Shown piece after piece: positions 1-8,071 of a DNA stretch of 31,805 nt (positions are counted from its first letter, which is position 1; every line of letters starts with the position of its first letter). The stretch comes from JAUUZQ01 sp964538375 (GTDB lineage: Bacteria; Bacteroidota; Bacteroidia; Bacteroidales; GCA-2748055), in contig CAZIFQ010000037.1 of the NCBI GenBank assembly GCA_964538375.1, positions 1 through 31,805 of the forward strand, in the 5' to 3' direction. A program made the position numbers and the translations under genes. Below the pieces are notes generated by a model, which was not told where the DNA came from, searched no databases, and was given only the letters and a program-made list of their open reading frames with translations.

Positions 1-54
1 AACCTGTGCACTCCTAATTGCGAAAAACTGTGTATTGTTATTTACCGATTACAT

Positions 55-207
55 CCTGATCTGCCAGACGGTCAATTTCTTCTTCTGTTGGTTTGCGTTT
101 CAAATGACTTTACTGCTTATGTGGTGAGCTTACTTATTATCAAAAATAAATCAAAATATTTAATATTGGAAATCCCAGTCCATTTGATCAACCTACCCCC
201 TTTTACA
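55..207. repeat. Direct repeat, left copy (mini-gene start plus upstream region)
   Basis: This stretch is nearly identical to 6502-6653, in the same orientation. In the right copy it holds the first part of a minus-strand 44-residue mini-gene and its upstream region. Here the start codon has been lost (the right copy reads CAT on the + strand where this one reads CAA) and the sequence departs from the mini-gene left of about 55. It is therefore a decayed copy. The two copies bracket the whole 322-6406 gene run. Confidence 0.85.
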
Positions 208-321
208 CTTTGCCATATTTGGATTATTGGGTTCACATAAATCTACAAAAAAATTGAATAGGCTCGGTTTTGGTTTGGTCGGTTGGATTGCATAACTTTA
301 TTTAAACTATAACTCTCAATA
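208..321. other. AT-rich leader of the first gene
   Basis: I see no gene here. The last 40 bases (GATTGCATAAC, then AAACTATAACTCTCAATA before ATG) resemble the leaders at 1160, 4140 and 8862, so this is probably the promoter and leader of the gene at 322. Confidence 0.35.
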
Positions 322-1128
322 ATGAAAAATCTATTTTTGATATTTCTATTCTTTTTGTTTTTTTCTGATTCTCTGGCTGAAGAATATACAATTGATACTA
401 TTGATAATACTGCCACAATAGAAATGCCAAATGATTGGGGTGCCATACCCATCCATTGGATAGATTCTTCAAATGAACAAATCCTTCAGAATAATGTGGG
501 ACGAACCCTTGATGGTGGATTCTATTTAAAGAAATATAAAGAATATCCATTCGTTTTCCCCTTTATTACATATTATATTCAATATGAACCTAATTACTTT
601 GAAGGAAAAACCATTCAGTCAACATTAGAGGATATTGCAAATAAACTATTATCACTTTATGAAGATGGAGAAGTTAGGAAATATAAGGTGTTTAATCGTA
701 GAGTAAATGTTACATTATCGGAATCAGAAACACCATATATAGACTATGACCGAAAATTCATAATGTTGAAAACAGACATGAATACAAGTGAGTCTGGGAT
801 GGCGACAAACTTGAGCGTTATCATACCATTTAAAGGGGGTTTCTTAAATATAATGTTTTATTCATTAGAAGAAGATTATCCTGTCAACAGTTTGATATTT
901 GATAAAATGATATCTTCCATTAAGATATTTGATGAAGCAAGGTTTCCACAAATTATAGATTCAAAACTGAAGGCTTATGAAGGGCTTGGGGAAGAAGAGG
1001 ATACAAGTTTAGATAACCTTTCTGATAGAACTGTAACTTACATAATTGTAATTGTATTAATCTCTTTAATAATCTGGTATTTCTATTGGAGGATTAAAAC
1101 ATCTAAATCAAATTCATCAAATCGGTGA
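322..1128 (+). CDS. Exported protein with C-terminal membrane anchor, unknown function
   Basis: The 268-residue product begins with a signal peptide (a short Lys-containing start, then a Phe/Leu-rich core, probable cleavage after SLA near residue 19). The middle is a mixed alpha/beta domain rich in aromatics. An acidic linker (GEEEDTSLDN) precedes a single membrane helix around residues 238-258 and a basic cytoplasmic tail, so the protein is probably anchored with its main domain in the periplasm. I do not recognise the family. The start is the ATG after a leader similar to others in this run. Its 3' end overlaps, in another frame, the tail of the 54-residue mini-gene family at 1121-1150, which suggests a recombination joint. 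It is the first of several unrelated exported proteins in a row. Confidence 0.8.
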   Translation: MKNLFLIFLFFLFFSDSLAEEYTIDTIDNTATIEMPNDWGAIPIHWIDSSNEQILQNNVGRTLDGGFYLKKYKEYPFVFPFITYYIQYEPNYFEGKTIQSTLEDIANKLLSLYEDGEVRKYKVFNRRVNVTLSESETPYIDYDRKFIMLKTDMNTSESGMATNLSVIIPFKGGFLNIMFYSLEEDYPVNSLIFDKMISSIKIFDEARFPQIIDSKLKAYEGLGEEEDTSLDNLSDRTVTYIIVIVLISLIIWYFYWRIKTSKSNSSNR

Positions 1129-1150
1129 TCAGCTTGTCTGGTTGAATTGA
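1121..1150 (+). pseudogene. Tail fragment of the 54-residue mini-gene
   Basis: Read in the mini-gene frame, this stretch encodes IGDQLVWLN followed by a stop, the exact C-terminus of the intact copies at 2822-2986 and 21736-21900. The rest of the mini-gene is missing. It lies across the stop of the preceding gene and just upstream of the leader of the next one. Confidence 0.7.
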
Positions 1151-1171
1151 TATTGAACTAAACCCTCAATT

Positions 1172-1651
1172 ATGAAAAAAATAATAATTCTTATCGCCTT
1201 TCTATCTATCTCCATTTTAGCATCTTCCCAAGGATGGAAGAAAAATGAAGTGGATGAATTTACAGGCAAAACAGTCCGAATTACAAAATATAAAAATGTT
1301 GGAGTAAGCTATTCAACCTGTGTTAGATTTAGTATTGCCCAGGTCAACGGCTATATATATCTCCAAGTAACACATACCGGAGGTACATCTTCTCCCATTA
1401 AGTGTAAGGATGATGAAGCTAATCTAATATTGAAATTCGTTAATGGGGAAACGCTAACCCTGAAGCCTACTGATGAAATTGATTGTGATACTCAACTAAC
1501 AATTTATTATCCACTTCAGAAAGATAACTTTGAAATGTTGAAAAAATATCTACTCGATAAATTCCGAATATATTATACTGATGACTATCATGACTATAAG
1601 TGTACAAAGCAGGATTATTTTTATACAACCTTAGGGTTTATGGGATTCTAA
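1172..1651 (+). CDS. Small secreted protein, unknown function
   Basis: The 159-residue product starts with a signal peptide (MKK, then an Ile/Leu-rich core, likely cleavage after ILASSQ near residue 20). The mature part is beta-rich with four cysteines (in STCVRF, PIKCKDD, EIDCDTQ and DYKCTK), which could form disulfides in the periplasm. It is loosely similar in design to the 256-residue secreted protein at 4807 (both have an IKCK motif in a beta-rich context), so the two may be distant relatives. The start follows the leader AAACCCTCAATTATG, shared with the gene at 4152. I do not recognise a named family. Confidence 0.75.
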   Translation: MKKIIILIAFLSISILASSQGWKKNEVDEFTGKTVRITKYKNVGVSYSTCVRFSIAQVNGYIYLQVTHTGGTSSPIKCKDDEANLILKFVNGETLTLKPTDEIDCDTQLTIYYPLQKDNFEMLKKYLLDKFRIYYTDDYHDYKCTKQDYFYTTLGFMGF

Positions 1652-1662
1652 TTAATAATTAT

Positions 1663-2535
1663 ATGAAAAAGAATTCTGTTAGCTCAGCACCTTTACCAAC
1701 ACCAACTGATTCATTTCCTCAAGGAGGAGAGATAATCAAAGCACAATTAAAGGAGTTTACATTTGAAACGCAAAGGGAGTTTCACTATATTGATATGATA
1801 GGTGATTTTGTAAATGAAAATTTATGCAATTTTAGAGATATTTGGCCATGGCTTGGAGCATATACAAAAGATCGTGCCTGGCATCCAAATCTCAATCAAC
1901 ATTTAGAATTTATTGGCATTGCTCATTACACCGTATTAAAAAGTTTTTGCTACATATCAAGTAATAAGGAATCAGTAAAAATTAATGACCCTGATCAGAA
2001 ATACAAAAACATATTATACCACTATGGAATAATAAATGAATGTATTTCAAAAATCCATTATCATATTTTGTCATTTCAAACACTCATTGGAGAATTTCCT
2101 GATGGACACAGCGTACATATGCTTGAAAAGACTTATAAATTACCTAGGGGTAAGACAGAAGAAGAAATGATAGATAAGGTTAGGCAATATTATACTACCA
2201 GATATCATTTAATAGAATCATTTATTAATTTTCGCACCTTCACACAACCAATAAGAAATATGTTTACACATTATCCGACTATTGATGTTTTTTATATAAA
2301 TAATAAAGAATTAGTAGTCCGCCCAGAATATATGCAAAGAAATAGTCTAACAATACAAAGCATTAATAAAATACGACCTACACATTTAATTGATCCAATT
2401 ATATTGATGAAAGATATGTACACTAGAGCAACAAATATGATTAATAATATTTGGGAAATATTTTTAGAAGAAATTCAACTAATCAATAACTCTCCTAATT
2501 TTTCAGAAAAAATCTACACTGATATTCCGGAATAG
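1663..2535 (+). CDS. Possible HEPN-like cytoplasmic protein
   Basis: The 290-residue product has no signal peptide and is mostly helical. The open frame extends back to 1600, but that part overlaps the preceding gene; the ATG at 1663, 11 bases after that gene's stop, is the better start. Near residues 198-203 it has RNMFTH, an R-x4-H motif with Asn after Arg, preceded by a helix (ESFINFRTFTQPI). That is the signature of HEPN nuclease domains, which cut RNA in many toxin and defence systems. The N-terminal 30 residues (Pro/Ser-rich) look disordered. The only evidence is the motif and helical character; a plain structural HEPN-like bundle or a chance match is possible. Confidence 0.7.
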   Translation: MKKNSVSSAPLPTPTDSFPQGGEIIKAQLKEFTFETQREFHYIDMIGDFVNENLCNFRDIWPWLGAYTKDRAWHPNLNQHLEFIGIAHYTVLKSFCYISSNKESVKINDPDQKYKNILYHYGIINECISKIHYHILSFQTLIGEFPDGHSVHMLEKTYKLPRGKTEEEMIDKVRQYYTTRYHLIESFINFRTFTQPIRNMFTHYPTIDVFYINNKELVVRPEYMQRNSLTIQSINKIRPTHLIDPIILMKDMYTRATNMINNIWEIFLEEIQLINNSPNFSEKIYTDIPE

Positions 2536-2821
2536 ATCAATTATTACATCAATCAATTCAACATCTTGATTAAATTAAAATAGTCGGTAAGCGTTTTGCA
2601 AGCATCGTTATCCCTAAAGCATGAGCGCCAGGCTTTATTAAAAGACTAAAATAACCCAATCAAACTACGATATTCTCGATCCTCATCACAATAAGTAGTA
2701 TAGTCAATGCTACCAATTCATGACATAAAAAAGAGTTTAACCGAATAATTGACGACTCCTCAGATAAACTGAACCATTGACATTGGTAATAATAATTTTT
2801 AACTTAGATCAACTTTAAGCC
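2536..2821. other. Gene-free stretch
   Basis: I see no convincing gene or structured RNA here. All frames are broken by stops. The last 60 bases are AT-rich and probably hold the promoter of the mini-gene at 2822. Confidence 0.4.
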
Positions 2822-2986
2822 ATGGATGAAAAAGAAAAGAATTTCCGCAAGCTCCTTAAGAAAGCTGAAAAGCAATATTTCGAGGAGCGTGATCAGTCGA
2901 AAGAGGATCCAAAACTACTTGAACTTTTTGCCGTTGAAATGGACACTACTGATCTGGTCGGTGATCAGCTGGTGTGGCTGAATTAA
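2822..2986 (+). CDS. 54-residue charged mini-protein (intact copy, + strand)
   Basis: This frame encodes a 54-residue protein starting MDEKEKNFRKLLKKAEKQYF. It has a highly charged helical first half and a conserved tail (EMDTTDLVGDQLVWLN). A second intact copy on the minus strand at 21736-21900 has the same length, start and tail, with differences concentrated in the middle. That pattern (conserved ends, variable middle, retained frame) argues for a real protein. Tail-only pieces occur at 1121 and 4078, and a copy lacking its start at 30408. It lies 16 bases before the lipoprotein gene at 3003. No function is known to me; a small antitoxin, an adaptor or a selfish mini-gene are all possible. 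Confidence 0.7.
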   Translation: MDEKEKNFRKLLKKAEKQYFEERDQSKEDPKLLELFAVEMDTTDLVGDQLVWLN

Positions 2987-3002
2987 GTTATAACTAATAA
3001 TT

Positions 3003-3698
3003 ATGAAATATAGTAACCTACTCTTATTGCCAATTATTTTACTAATTCTTTCATTATTGAATTCCTGTGCTATTGATGGGACAAATAAATTCAACGGATT
3101 TTATGGAAGTGTCAAGGAGGTAACAGATTTCCATTATGAGTTCGAGGATAAGTTTGGTGAATGGACGATAAGTGAATATGATGATCCTTACTATTTTAAA
3201 ACTGAATACAATAGGGACGGTAATCTCTCGTCCTTAGCCTTTTATTTTGGGGAGGGTAATATAAATTATATGCATAAATATAAATACGATGATGATCAAT
3301 TAATTGAACATATCACTTATGACAATGAAGGGAAAACAGATTCCAAAACTTCATATGTTTGGATAAGCGATAGAATGGCGAAATTCGTTGAGATTAATAC
3401 TGATGGTGAAAAAATATCAGAAGGAAGTTTGCTTCTAAAAAATAGTAGAGTGTTTGAATCATCCTTTAATTACTTTGATTCTATCGGTGAGGTGGAATCA
3501 ACTACTTCTACTTCTAATTCATATAGCGATAATGGAATATTATTAAGTTTTTCTGTTCAGGATAATGATAAAACTGATATATATTGGTATGAATATGTTG
3601 AGTTTGATGAAAAAAGAAACCCTACAAAAAAGCTCGTATTTATGAATGAGGAAACTGAGCCTACAGACATATGGATTTCTGAATATGAATATTACTAA
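3003..3698 (+). CDS. Lipoprotein with YD-like beta strands, unknown function
   Basis: The 231-residue product has a lipoprotein signal peptide with lipobox LLNSC (lipidated Cys near residue 22), so it should be tethered to a membrane facing the periplasm or cell surface. The mature part has successive strands of the type YDDDQLIEHITYDNEGK, resembling the strand-turn units of RHS/YwqK-like beta-sheet proteins, but I cannot count regular repeats. It starts 16 bases after the stop of the intact mini-gene, with no other promoter space between, so the two are probably co-transcribed. Family not recognised. Confidence 0.75.
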   Translation: MKYSNLLLLPIILLILSLLNSCAIDGTNKFNGFYGSVKEVTDFHYEFEDKFGEWTISEYDDPYYFKTEYNRDGNLSSLAFYFGEGNINYMHKYKYDDDQLIEHITYDNEGKTDSKTSYVWISDRMAKFVEINTDGEKISEGSLLLKNSRVFESSFNYFDSIGEVESTTSTSNSYSDNGILLSFSVQDNDKTDIYWYEYVEFDEKRNPTKKLVFMNEETEPTDIWISEYEYY

Positions 3699-3761
3699 AT
3701 GAACAACATCCCTAAAACCAAAAAATTCTTACCTTAATTATAACCAACAATTCCTACAACT

Positions 3762-4028
3762 ATGGCAAAGAAAGTATATGATGTAGCTACCAACAAATGG
3801 GTACTACCTAGTCAACTAACTCCAAAAGAAGAACCAGTAAACATTACTGACCCTATCGAAATTGCAAACCAGCAATTAAAAATTTCAAAACAACAATTAG
3901 GCATTGCTATGGAACAAATTAAGATTGCAAAATCAACCAATACCATGGTTATTTTTATTGCAATTCCATTCATAATTGCAGTGGTGATTGTCGTAGGTGC
4001 AATATGGTTAGGTGGTCTTGTCTTGTAG
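3762..4028 (+). CDS. Small single-pass membrane protein with coiled-coil segment
   Basis: The 88-residue product has a soluble N-terminus, a Gln/Ile/Lys-rich helix around residues 30-58 (IANQQLKISKQQLGIAMEQI) that could form a coiled coil, and one strong membrane helix at about 63-85. There is no signal peptide, so the N-terminus is probably cytoplasmic. Regular hydrophobic spacing and a clean leader support a real gene. I do not recognise it. It sits between two lipoprotein genes in the exported-protein run. Confidence 0.65.
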   Translation: MAKKVYDVATNKWVLPSQLTPKEEPVNITDPIEIANQQLKISKQQLGIAMEQIKIAKSTNTMVIFIAIPFIIAVVIVVGAIWLGGLVL

Positions 4029-4077
4029 CTTGTTAAATTATCTAAAAGACAAAGCTGTCTTATCGCAAGCATTTGCC

Positions 4078-4131
4078 AATGAAATGGACACCGTCGACTT
4101 GGTCGGTGATCAGCTGGTGAGGTTGAAATGA
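4078..4131 (+). pseudogene. Tail fragment of the 54-residue mini-gene
   Basis: The last 17 or so codons encode NEMDTVDLVGDQLVRLK and a stop, matching the tail of the intact mini-genes. The frame stays open upstream but the sequence no longer matches the mini-gene N-terminus, so the start has been replaced or lost. The stop lies 20 bases upstream of the lipoprotein start at 4152. Confidence 0.75.
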
Positions 4132-4151
4132 ATATCATAAAACCCTCAATT

Positions 4152-4784
4152 ATGAAATACTTATCAAAAATCCTCCTACTTGGATTGACAATTACCCTTC
4201 TTTCTTGTGGTCGGGAATATTACAAGAATCCTATTGATACATGGATGAAAGAAAATCTCAATGATTACTCAAGCTACGAACCAGTTGAGTTTGTCGTTTT
4301 TGATTCAACTACCATTGATGGCAAACGATTTATTGAAACATTTAATTTCATAAATCTTGAAACTGCAATACAAAGAGCACTTAATTTGATGGAATTAATC
4401 CTAGAAGATATAGGAGAATCTGAACTAGATGAAAAAATAACTCAATATTCTTCAATGGACTTTACTTATGAAAATCTGCCTGATATCTATCATGATGTAA
4501 TTGTTTTGGGTAATAATTTACTTCTCAAGACAAAAGATATTGAGCTAAATATACAACTGGAATCTACTCTAGATCGAATAAAAACAGAAAAAGGGCATAT
4601 TGATGAAGGTTTAGCGGAAATTGGATTATTTATGGAGACTTTTGATATAATGTTCAATAGGGGTTGTATTATCTATCACAAATATCGAGCAAAGAATTCA
4701 TTTGGAGGTGTCATTTTGAATCAGACAATTTTTGTTTTATCACATGATAAATCAAGAGTAGAATTCTACAGTAACCTAGATTAA
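4152..4784 (+). CDS. Lipoprotein, unknown function
   Basis: The 210-residue product has a lipobox TLLSC with the lipidated Cys near residue 19. An in-frame ATG exists at 4128, but it would put eight extra residues before the signal peptide and overlap the mini-gene tail. The ATG at 4152 directly follows the shared leader AAACCCTCAATT and gives a standard MKYLSK start, so I prefer it. The mature domain is mixed, with a helical centre (about residues 60-150) and a C-terminal strand pair. Family not recognised. Confidence 0.75.
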   Translation: MKYLSKILLLGLTITLLSCGREYYKNPIDTWMKENLNDYSSYEPVEFVVFDSTTIDGKRFIETFNFINLETAIQRALNLMELILEDIGESELDEKITQYSSMDFTYENLPDIYHDVIVLGNNLLLKTKDIELNIQLESTLDRIKTEKGHIDEGLAEIGLFMETFDIMFNRGCIIYHKYRAKNSFGGVILNQTIFVLSHDKSRVEFYSNLD

Positions 4785-4806
4785 TTGCTACTAAATTTCA
4801 ACAATT

Positions 4807-5577
4807 ATGAAACACATTATCTTAATAACATTCCTGACTATATTATTACCAAGGTTAAGTATGTCTCAAACTTGGTCCTATAGCTCGGGAGAGGAACCAT
4901 TTGATGGTAAATATAGGACTGCTTCAATAATTGGGTCTAGCATTAATACAACTTATAAAAATCCCATGTTGACAGTGAATAATTTTGAGAATAGTAATGA
5001 ATACAATGTGTATTTAGCTAACGTTGGATACTTTTGTGACGGGCTTAAAGCAATGTTTAGATTCGATGATGATCCAACTATTATAAAATGCAAACCAGGT
5101 GCATCAAACAAACAATCTGTCGCTTTCTTGAATTCATTTTTCTATTTTGACGAGTTTGATGAGATGATTTACATCTCTAAATTTGAATTTCTTTCTAAGA
5201 TCGAACAATACAGTAAAATGTATATAAGACTAAGTGATGATTGTGATCAGGTGAATATGGAGTTTTCATTAAGCGGCTCTTCCAAGGCTTTAAATTATGT
5301 TTATGGAGATCGAGCTGAGGAAATAAAAATGCTGAGGAATATTAAGGAGTGGCGAAGTAAATTAAAAGAAGGTGATCAGGTGTTTTTAAAACTTTCTAAA
5401 GGAGGGAAATATATTACTGTCAATGAAAAGCCGACTTATAAGTCAGATTTGGTTTATAAAATGACATTTAGCGATACTGTTGTATTCAATTCTATTGACA
5501 ACAATATGATTGAGGTTATAATCAAAGACAGTATTCAGGGTTGGGTAAACTCATTGTTTGCCTATCCTATAGAATGA
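4807..5577 (+). CDS. Secreted beta-rich protein, unknown function
   Basis: The 256-residue product starts with a signal peptide ending near MSQ (about residue 21). The mature part is beta-rich with a cysteine pair (YFCDGL and IIKCKPG) and a third Cys in LSDDCDQ. The IKCK context recalls the smaller secreted protein at 1172. It begins 22 bases after the preceding lipoprotein stop, probably as part of the same transcript. Just after its stop, 5577-5639 encodes a short open tail (EEELWRLGD then stop), possibly the remnant of another small gene. Confidence 0.75.
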   Translation: MKHIILITFLTILLPRLSMSQTWSYSSGEEPFDGKYRTASIIGSSINTTYKNPMLTVNNFENSNEYNVYLANVGYFCDGLKAMFRFDDDPTIIKCKPGASNKQSVAFLNSFFYFDEFDEMIYISKFEFLSKIEQYSKMYIRLSDDCDQVNMEFSLSGSSKALNYVYGDRAEEIKMLRNIKEWRSKLKEGDQVFLKLSKGGKYITVNEKPTYKSDLVYKMTFSDTVVFNSIDNNMIEVIIKDSIQGWVNSLFAYPIE

Positions 5578-5656
5578 CCTGCTTGAAGAAAGTATTGAAA
5601 AAGATACGGAAGAGGAGTTGTGGAGGTTGGGGGATTAGATGAAGTTATTCCACCCC

Positions 5657-6406
5657 CTATTTTCGCGTATATTTACACCTTGGATAGTTTGAACAACCAT
5701 AAAATTTACCATATTCTCCTTTTCTGGCGACTAATTCCCCTCCACACCAGGGACAAACAAATGCTTTCTCCCTTCGCTTTTTCTCAAGAGCATGTTTCTT
5801 AACCTGACGAATATGTTCTTTCTTCGTAACTCCTTTTTGCTTGCTAATTCTATGAATTCTCTCTGTGATAATATCTACCTGTTCGATAGATAGATTAGGT
5901 ATTCCATTTTTATCTTTTATGGTTCTAATGAGTTCATGTCTATAAATGACAGGTATTTCAGAATTTATATTTTTTAATTTTGCATCGCCTGTAAAAACAA
6001 TGATGGGATGGTAGGATACTTGTTTAAAATCTGAAAGCACTTTCTTTAAAGCATAGATATGTGACCAGTTTTGTCTTATCGGGTTTCTGAACTTCCTTTT
6101 CTTTTTATATAAAGTTTGAGACCAGTATTCTGAATTCTCGTTTCCGTGAATCCAACCAGTATAGTTCTTGGTTTCAATTACAAATATTCCATATATTGAG
6201 ATGACAATATGGTCAATTTGGCTGCTTCCATATCTAGTGCTTATTATAACATCATTAAAAACTTTGAATTCTTCATTCTGGAGTCTTCTCAATTTTCTTG
6301 CAACTCTATATTCGCCCTTGGCACCCTTTCTTTTAGGTGCATTTAACCTGTAAACAACAGAAATTAAAATGGCGATTGCTATACCGATTATGAATAAAAT
6401 CTCCAT
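5657..6406 (-). CDS. NERD-domain nuclease-like membrane protein with zinc ribbon
   Basis: The 249-residue product begins with one membrane helix (residues 1-18). A NERD domain follows (about 30-145): GAKGEYRVARKLRRL, then SQIDHIVIS and GIFVIETKNYTG, giving the D...E-x-K pattern of the nuclease-related fold. The C-terminus (about 218-247) is a topoisomerase-type zinc ribbon, C-x2-C, then GEYGKFYGCSNYPRCKY. NERD proteins are thought to act on DNA; this anchored form is common in bacteria and its role is not well defined. It starts 9 bases after the stop of the 44-residue mini-gene, in the same direction, so the two form a small operon running against the preceding gene array. Confidence 0.85.
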   Translation of the reverse strand: MEILFIIGIAIAILISVVYRLNAPKRKGAKGEYRVARKLRRLQNEEFKVFNDVIISTRYGSSQIDHIVISIYGIFVIETKNYTGWIHGNENSEYWSQTLYKKKRKFRNPIRQNWSHIYALKKVLSDFKQVSYHPIIVFTGDAKLKNINSEIPVIYRHELIRTIKDKNGIPNLSIEQVDIITERIHRISKQKGVTKKEHIRQVKKHALEKKRREKAFVCPWCGGELVARKGEYGKFYGCSNYPRCKYTRK

Positions 6407-6415
6407 TCAGAATTT

Positions 6416-6550
6416 TTATCTCTTCATTATTCGTCTCAACTTTTCAATAAATTTTATTGTCCGAAAGGATAAATACGGATCTCTGCGGTAATCTTCGATC
6501 GCCTGATCTGCCAGGCGGTCAATTTCTTCTTCTGTTGGTTTGCGTTTCAT
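6416..6550 (-). CDS. 44-residue basic mini-protein upstream of the NERD gene
   Basis: This frame encodes MKRKPTEEEIDRLADQAIED, then a basic tail ending RRIMKR. It is charged and helical, with no membrane segment. The first half and upstream region are duplicated at 55-207, where the start codon is destroyed. The short gap to the NERD start suggests co-transcription or translational coupling. No family recognised; a small regulator is possible. Confidence 0.5.
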   Translation of the reverse strand: MKRKPTEEEIDRLADQAIEDYRRDPYLSFRTIKFIEKLRRIMKR

Positions 6551-6653
6551 ATGACTTTACTGCTTATGTGGTGAGCTTACTTATTATCAATAAATAAATC
6601 AAAATATTTAATATTGGAAATCACGGTCCATTTGAGCCAGCTACCCCCTTTTG
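6502..6653. repeat. Direct repeat, right copy
   Basis: This is the partner of 55-207, differing at only a handful of positions over about 150 bases. It covers the first 49 bases of the 44-residue mini-gene and roughly 100 bases of its upstream region, so it probably includes the promoter of the NERD operon. Confidence 0.85.
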
Positions 6654-6868
6654 CAATGAAAGATTCTGAACTTTATTGAGATAGGGGTTAAGTGATAGGT
6701 GTTCGACAATAGAGAATTCTCCGTGTTTTGGGATTAGTGAATGAGTATGCAGGATAATAGGTGCTCGTTGAAGAGGGGGTTTCCAATAAGGAATTACTTA
6801 CAAAGTATCTCCATTAGATATTTTGTATATTGAGTGGTTGTTTGAAATTCTTAAAAAGAATCGGAAAA

Positions 6869-8071
6869 ATGCGCAAATTCAGTTTCGATGAGCTCCCTGG
6901 TTGTGACCTAATTATTGATGCCGTATATGAAGGAGGGGCATTGGGAAATGCTGGAGATGACCCTATAAACAAAATACTTCCAGTGGGGAACCAAGGGGGA
7001 TTTAGATATGCGGGTTCTATCAATAAATTGAAATATGTTGTTCTATACACCTCTGGTGAGAACATGGATTGGCCCGACAGAATTGATACTGAAACTGGAA
7101 TCTTCAAGTATTATGGCGACAATAAAAAACCTGGGCATGAATTACATGACACCAGTAAAAAAGGAAATTTAATATTAAAGAATCTCTACGACTCTCTTTT
7201 TACCTTTATAAGTCCTAGAGAAAAGATTCCTCCAATATTTATTTTCAAGAAATACCCAACTAGTACCAGTAATAGGTCAGTTCAATTTAAAGGCTTGTGT
7301 GTGCCCGGAACAGTTCATAAAGATCAGTTTGACAGTCTAATTGCGGTATGGAGAACAGCTAATAATCTAAGATTTCAAAACTATGCGGCTTTTTTAACAA
7401 TTTTAGATATTGCAGAAATAAAGAGGATCTGGTTAAACGACCTAAATCAAGGAAAAGTTCTAACAAATAATACTCCAACGGAATTCTTAACTTGGAAAGA
7501 GAAAGGAAAAATAAAGCCTCTTCTTTCTCAGAAAACAATAAGTATTAGGACAATTCAACAACAACTTCCGACCAATATGTTGGAGAAAACTATCCTAAAT
7601 ACCATTTATGAATATTTCATAAGCGAACCAACTCGTTTTGAATATCTAGCTGCTGAAATTTATCAATTATCAAGCTCAAGAATTCTTATCGACGAAGTAA
7701 CTAGATCAGTAATTGATGGAGGAAGGGATGCAATGGGTCGGTTAAAATTAGGTCTGGATGAAGATCCAATTTATGTTGAGTTTGCACTTGAAGCGAAGTG
7801 TTATAATCCTGGTTTTAATGACAAAAAGACAAATACTGTTGGAGTTAAAGAGGTAGCTCGCTTAATTTCAAGGATTAGAAATCGACAATTTGGTGTACTT
7901 GTTACAACATCTGCTATTAGCAAACAAGCATACGAAGAAGTTCGTAAAGACAATCACCCAATAATATTTATTAGCGGTGTTGACATTGTGCGGATTCTAA
8001 TTGAAAATGGAATAAATAATGTTGACAAACTAGAGAAATATTTAGTAAGCAACTTCAAAGGGAATAGTTGA
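6869..8071 (+). CDS. AspBHI-like modification-dependent restriction endonuclease
   Basis: The 400-residue product fits modification-dependent restriction enzymes that cut DNA carrying modified cytosine. The N-terminal half (about 1-150) has the features I know from the AspBHI-type SRA-like recognition domain: GGFRYAGSINK, MDWPDR, then YYGDNKKPGHELHDT followed by KGN. The C-terminal domain (about 240-385) is Mrr-type: GGRDAMGR near residue 284, FALEAKCYN (E-x-K near 307) and FGVLVTTSAISKQAYEEV. The open frame begins with TTG at 6830, but the ATG at 6869 (MRKFSFDELPGC) puts the conserved domain at the start and is preferred. It stands alone on the + strand. It should act in the cytoplasm against modified phage or foreign DNA. 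Confidence 0.8.
   Translation: MRKFSFDELPGCDLIIDAVYEGGALGNAGDDPINKILPVGNQGGFRYAGSINKLKYVVLYTSGENMDWPDRIDTETGIFKYYGDNKKPGHELHDTSKKGNLILKNLYDSLFTFISPREKIPPIFIFKKYPTSTSNRSVQFKGLCVPGTVHKDQFDSLIAVWRTANNLRFQNYAAFLTILDIAEIKRIWLNDLNQGKVLTNNTPTEFLTWKEKGKIKPLLSQKTISIRTIQQQLPTNMLEKTILNTIYEYFISEPTRFEYLAAEIYQLSSSRILIDEVTRSVIDGGRDAMGRLKLGLDEDPIYVEFALEAKCYNPGFNDKKTNTVGVKEVARLISRIRNRQFGVLVTTSAISKQAYEEVRKDNHPIIFISGVDIVRILIENGINNVDKLEKYLVSNFKGNS

Noticed and set aside
5620..5802. Plus-strand 60-residue frame
   Set aside because: It overlaps the zinc-ribbon end of the NERD gene on the other strand and has no features of its own.
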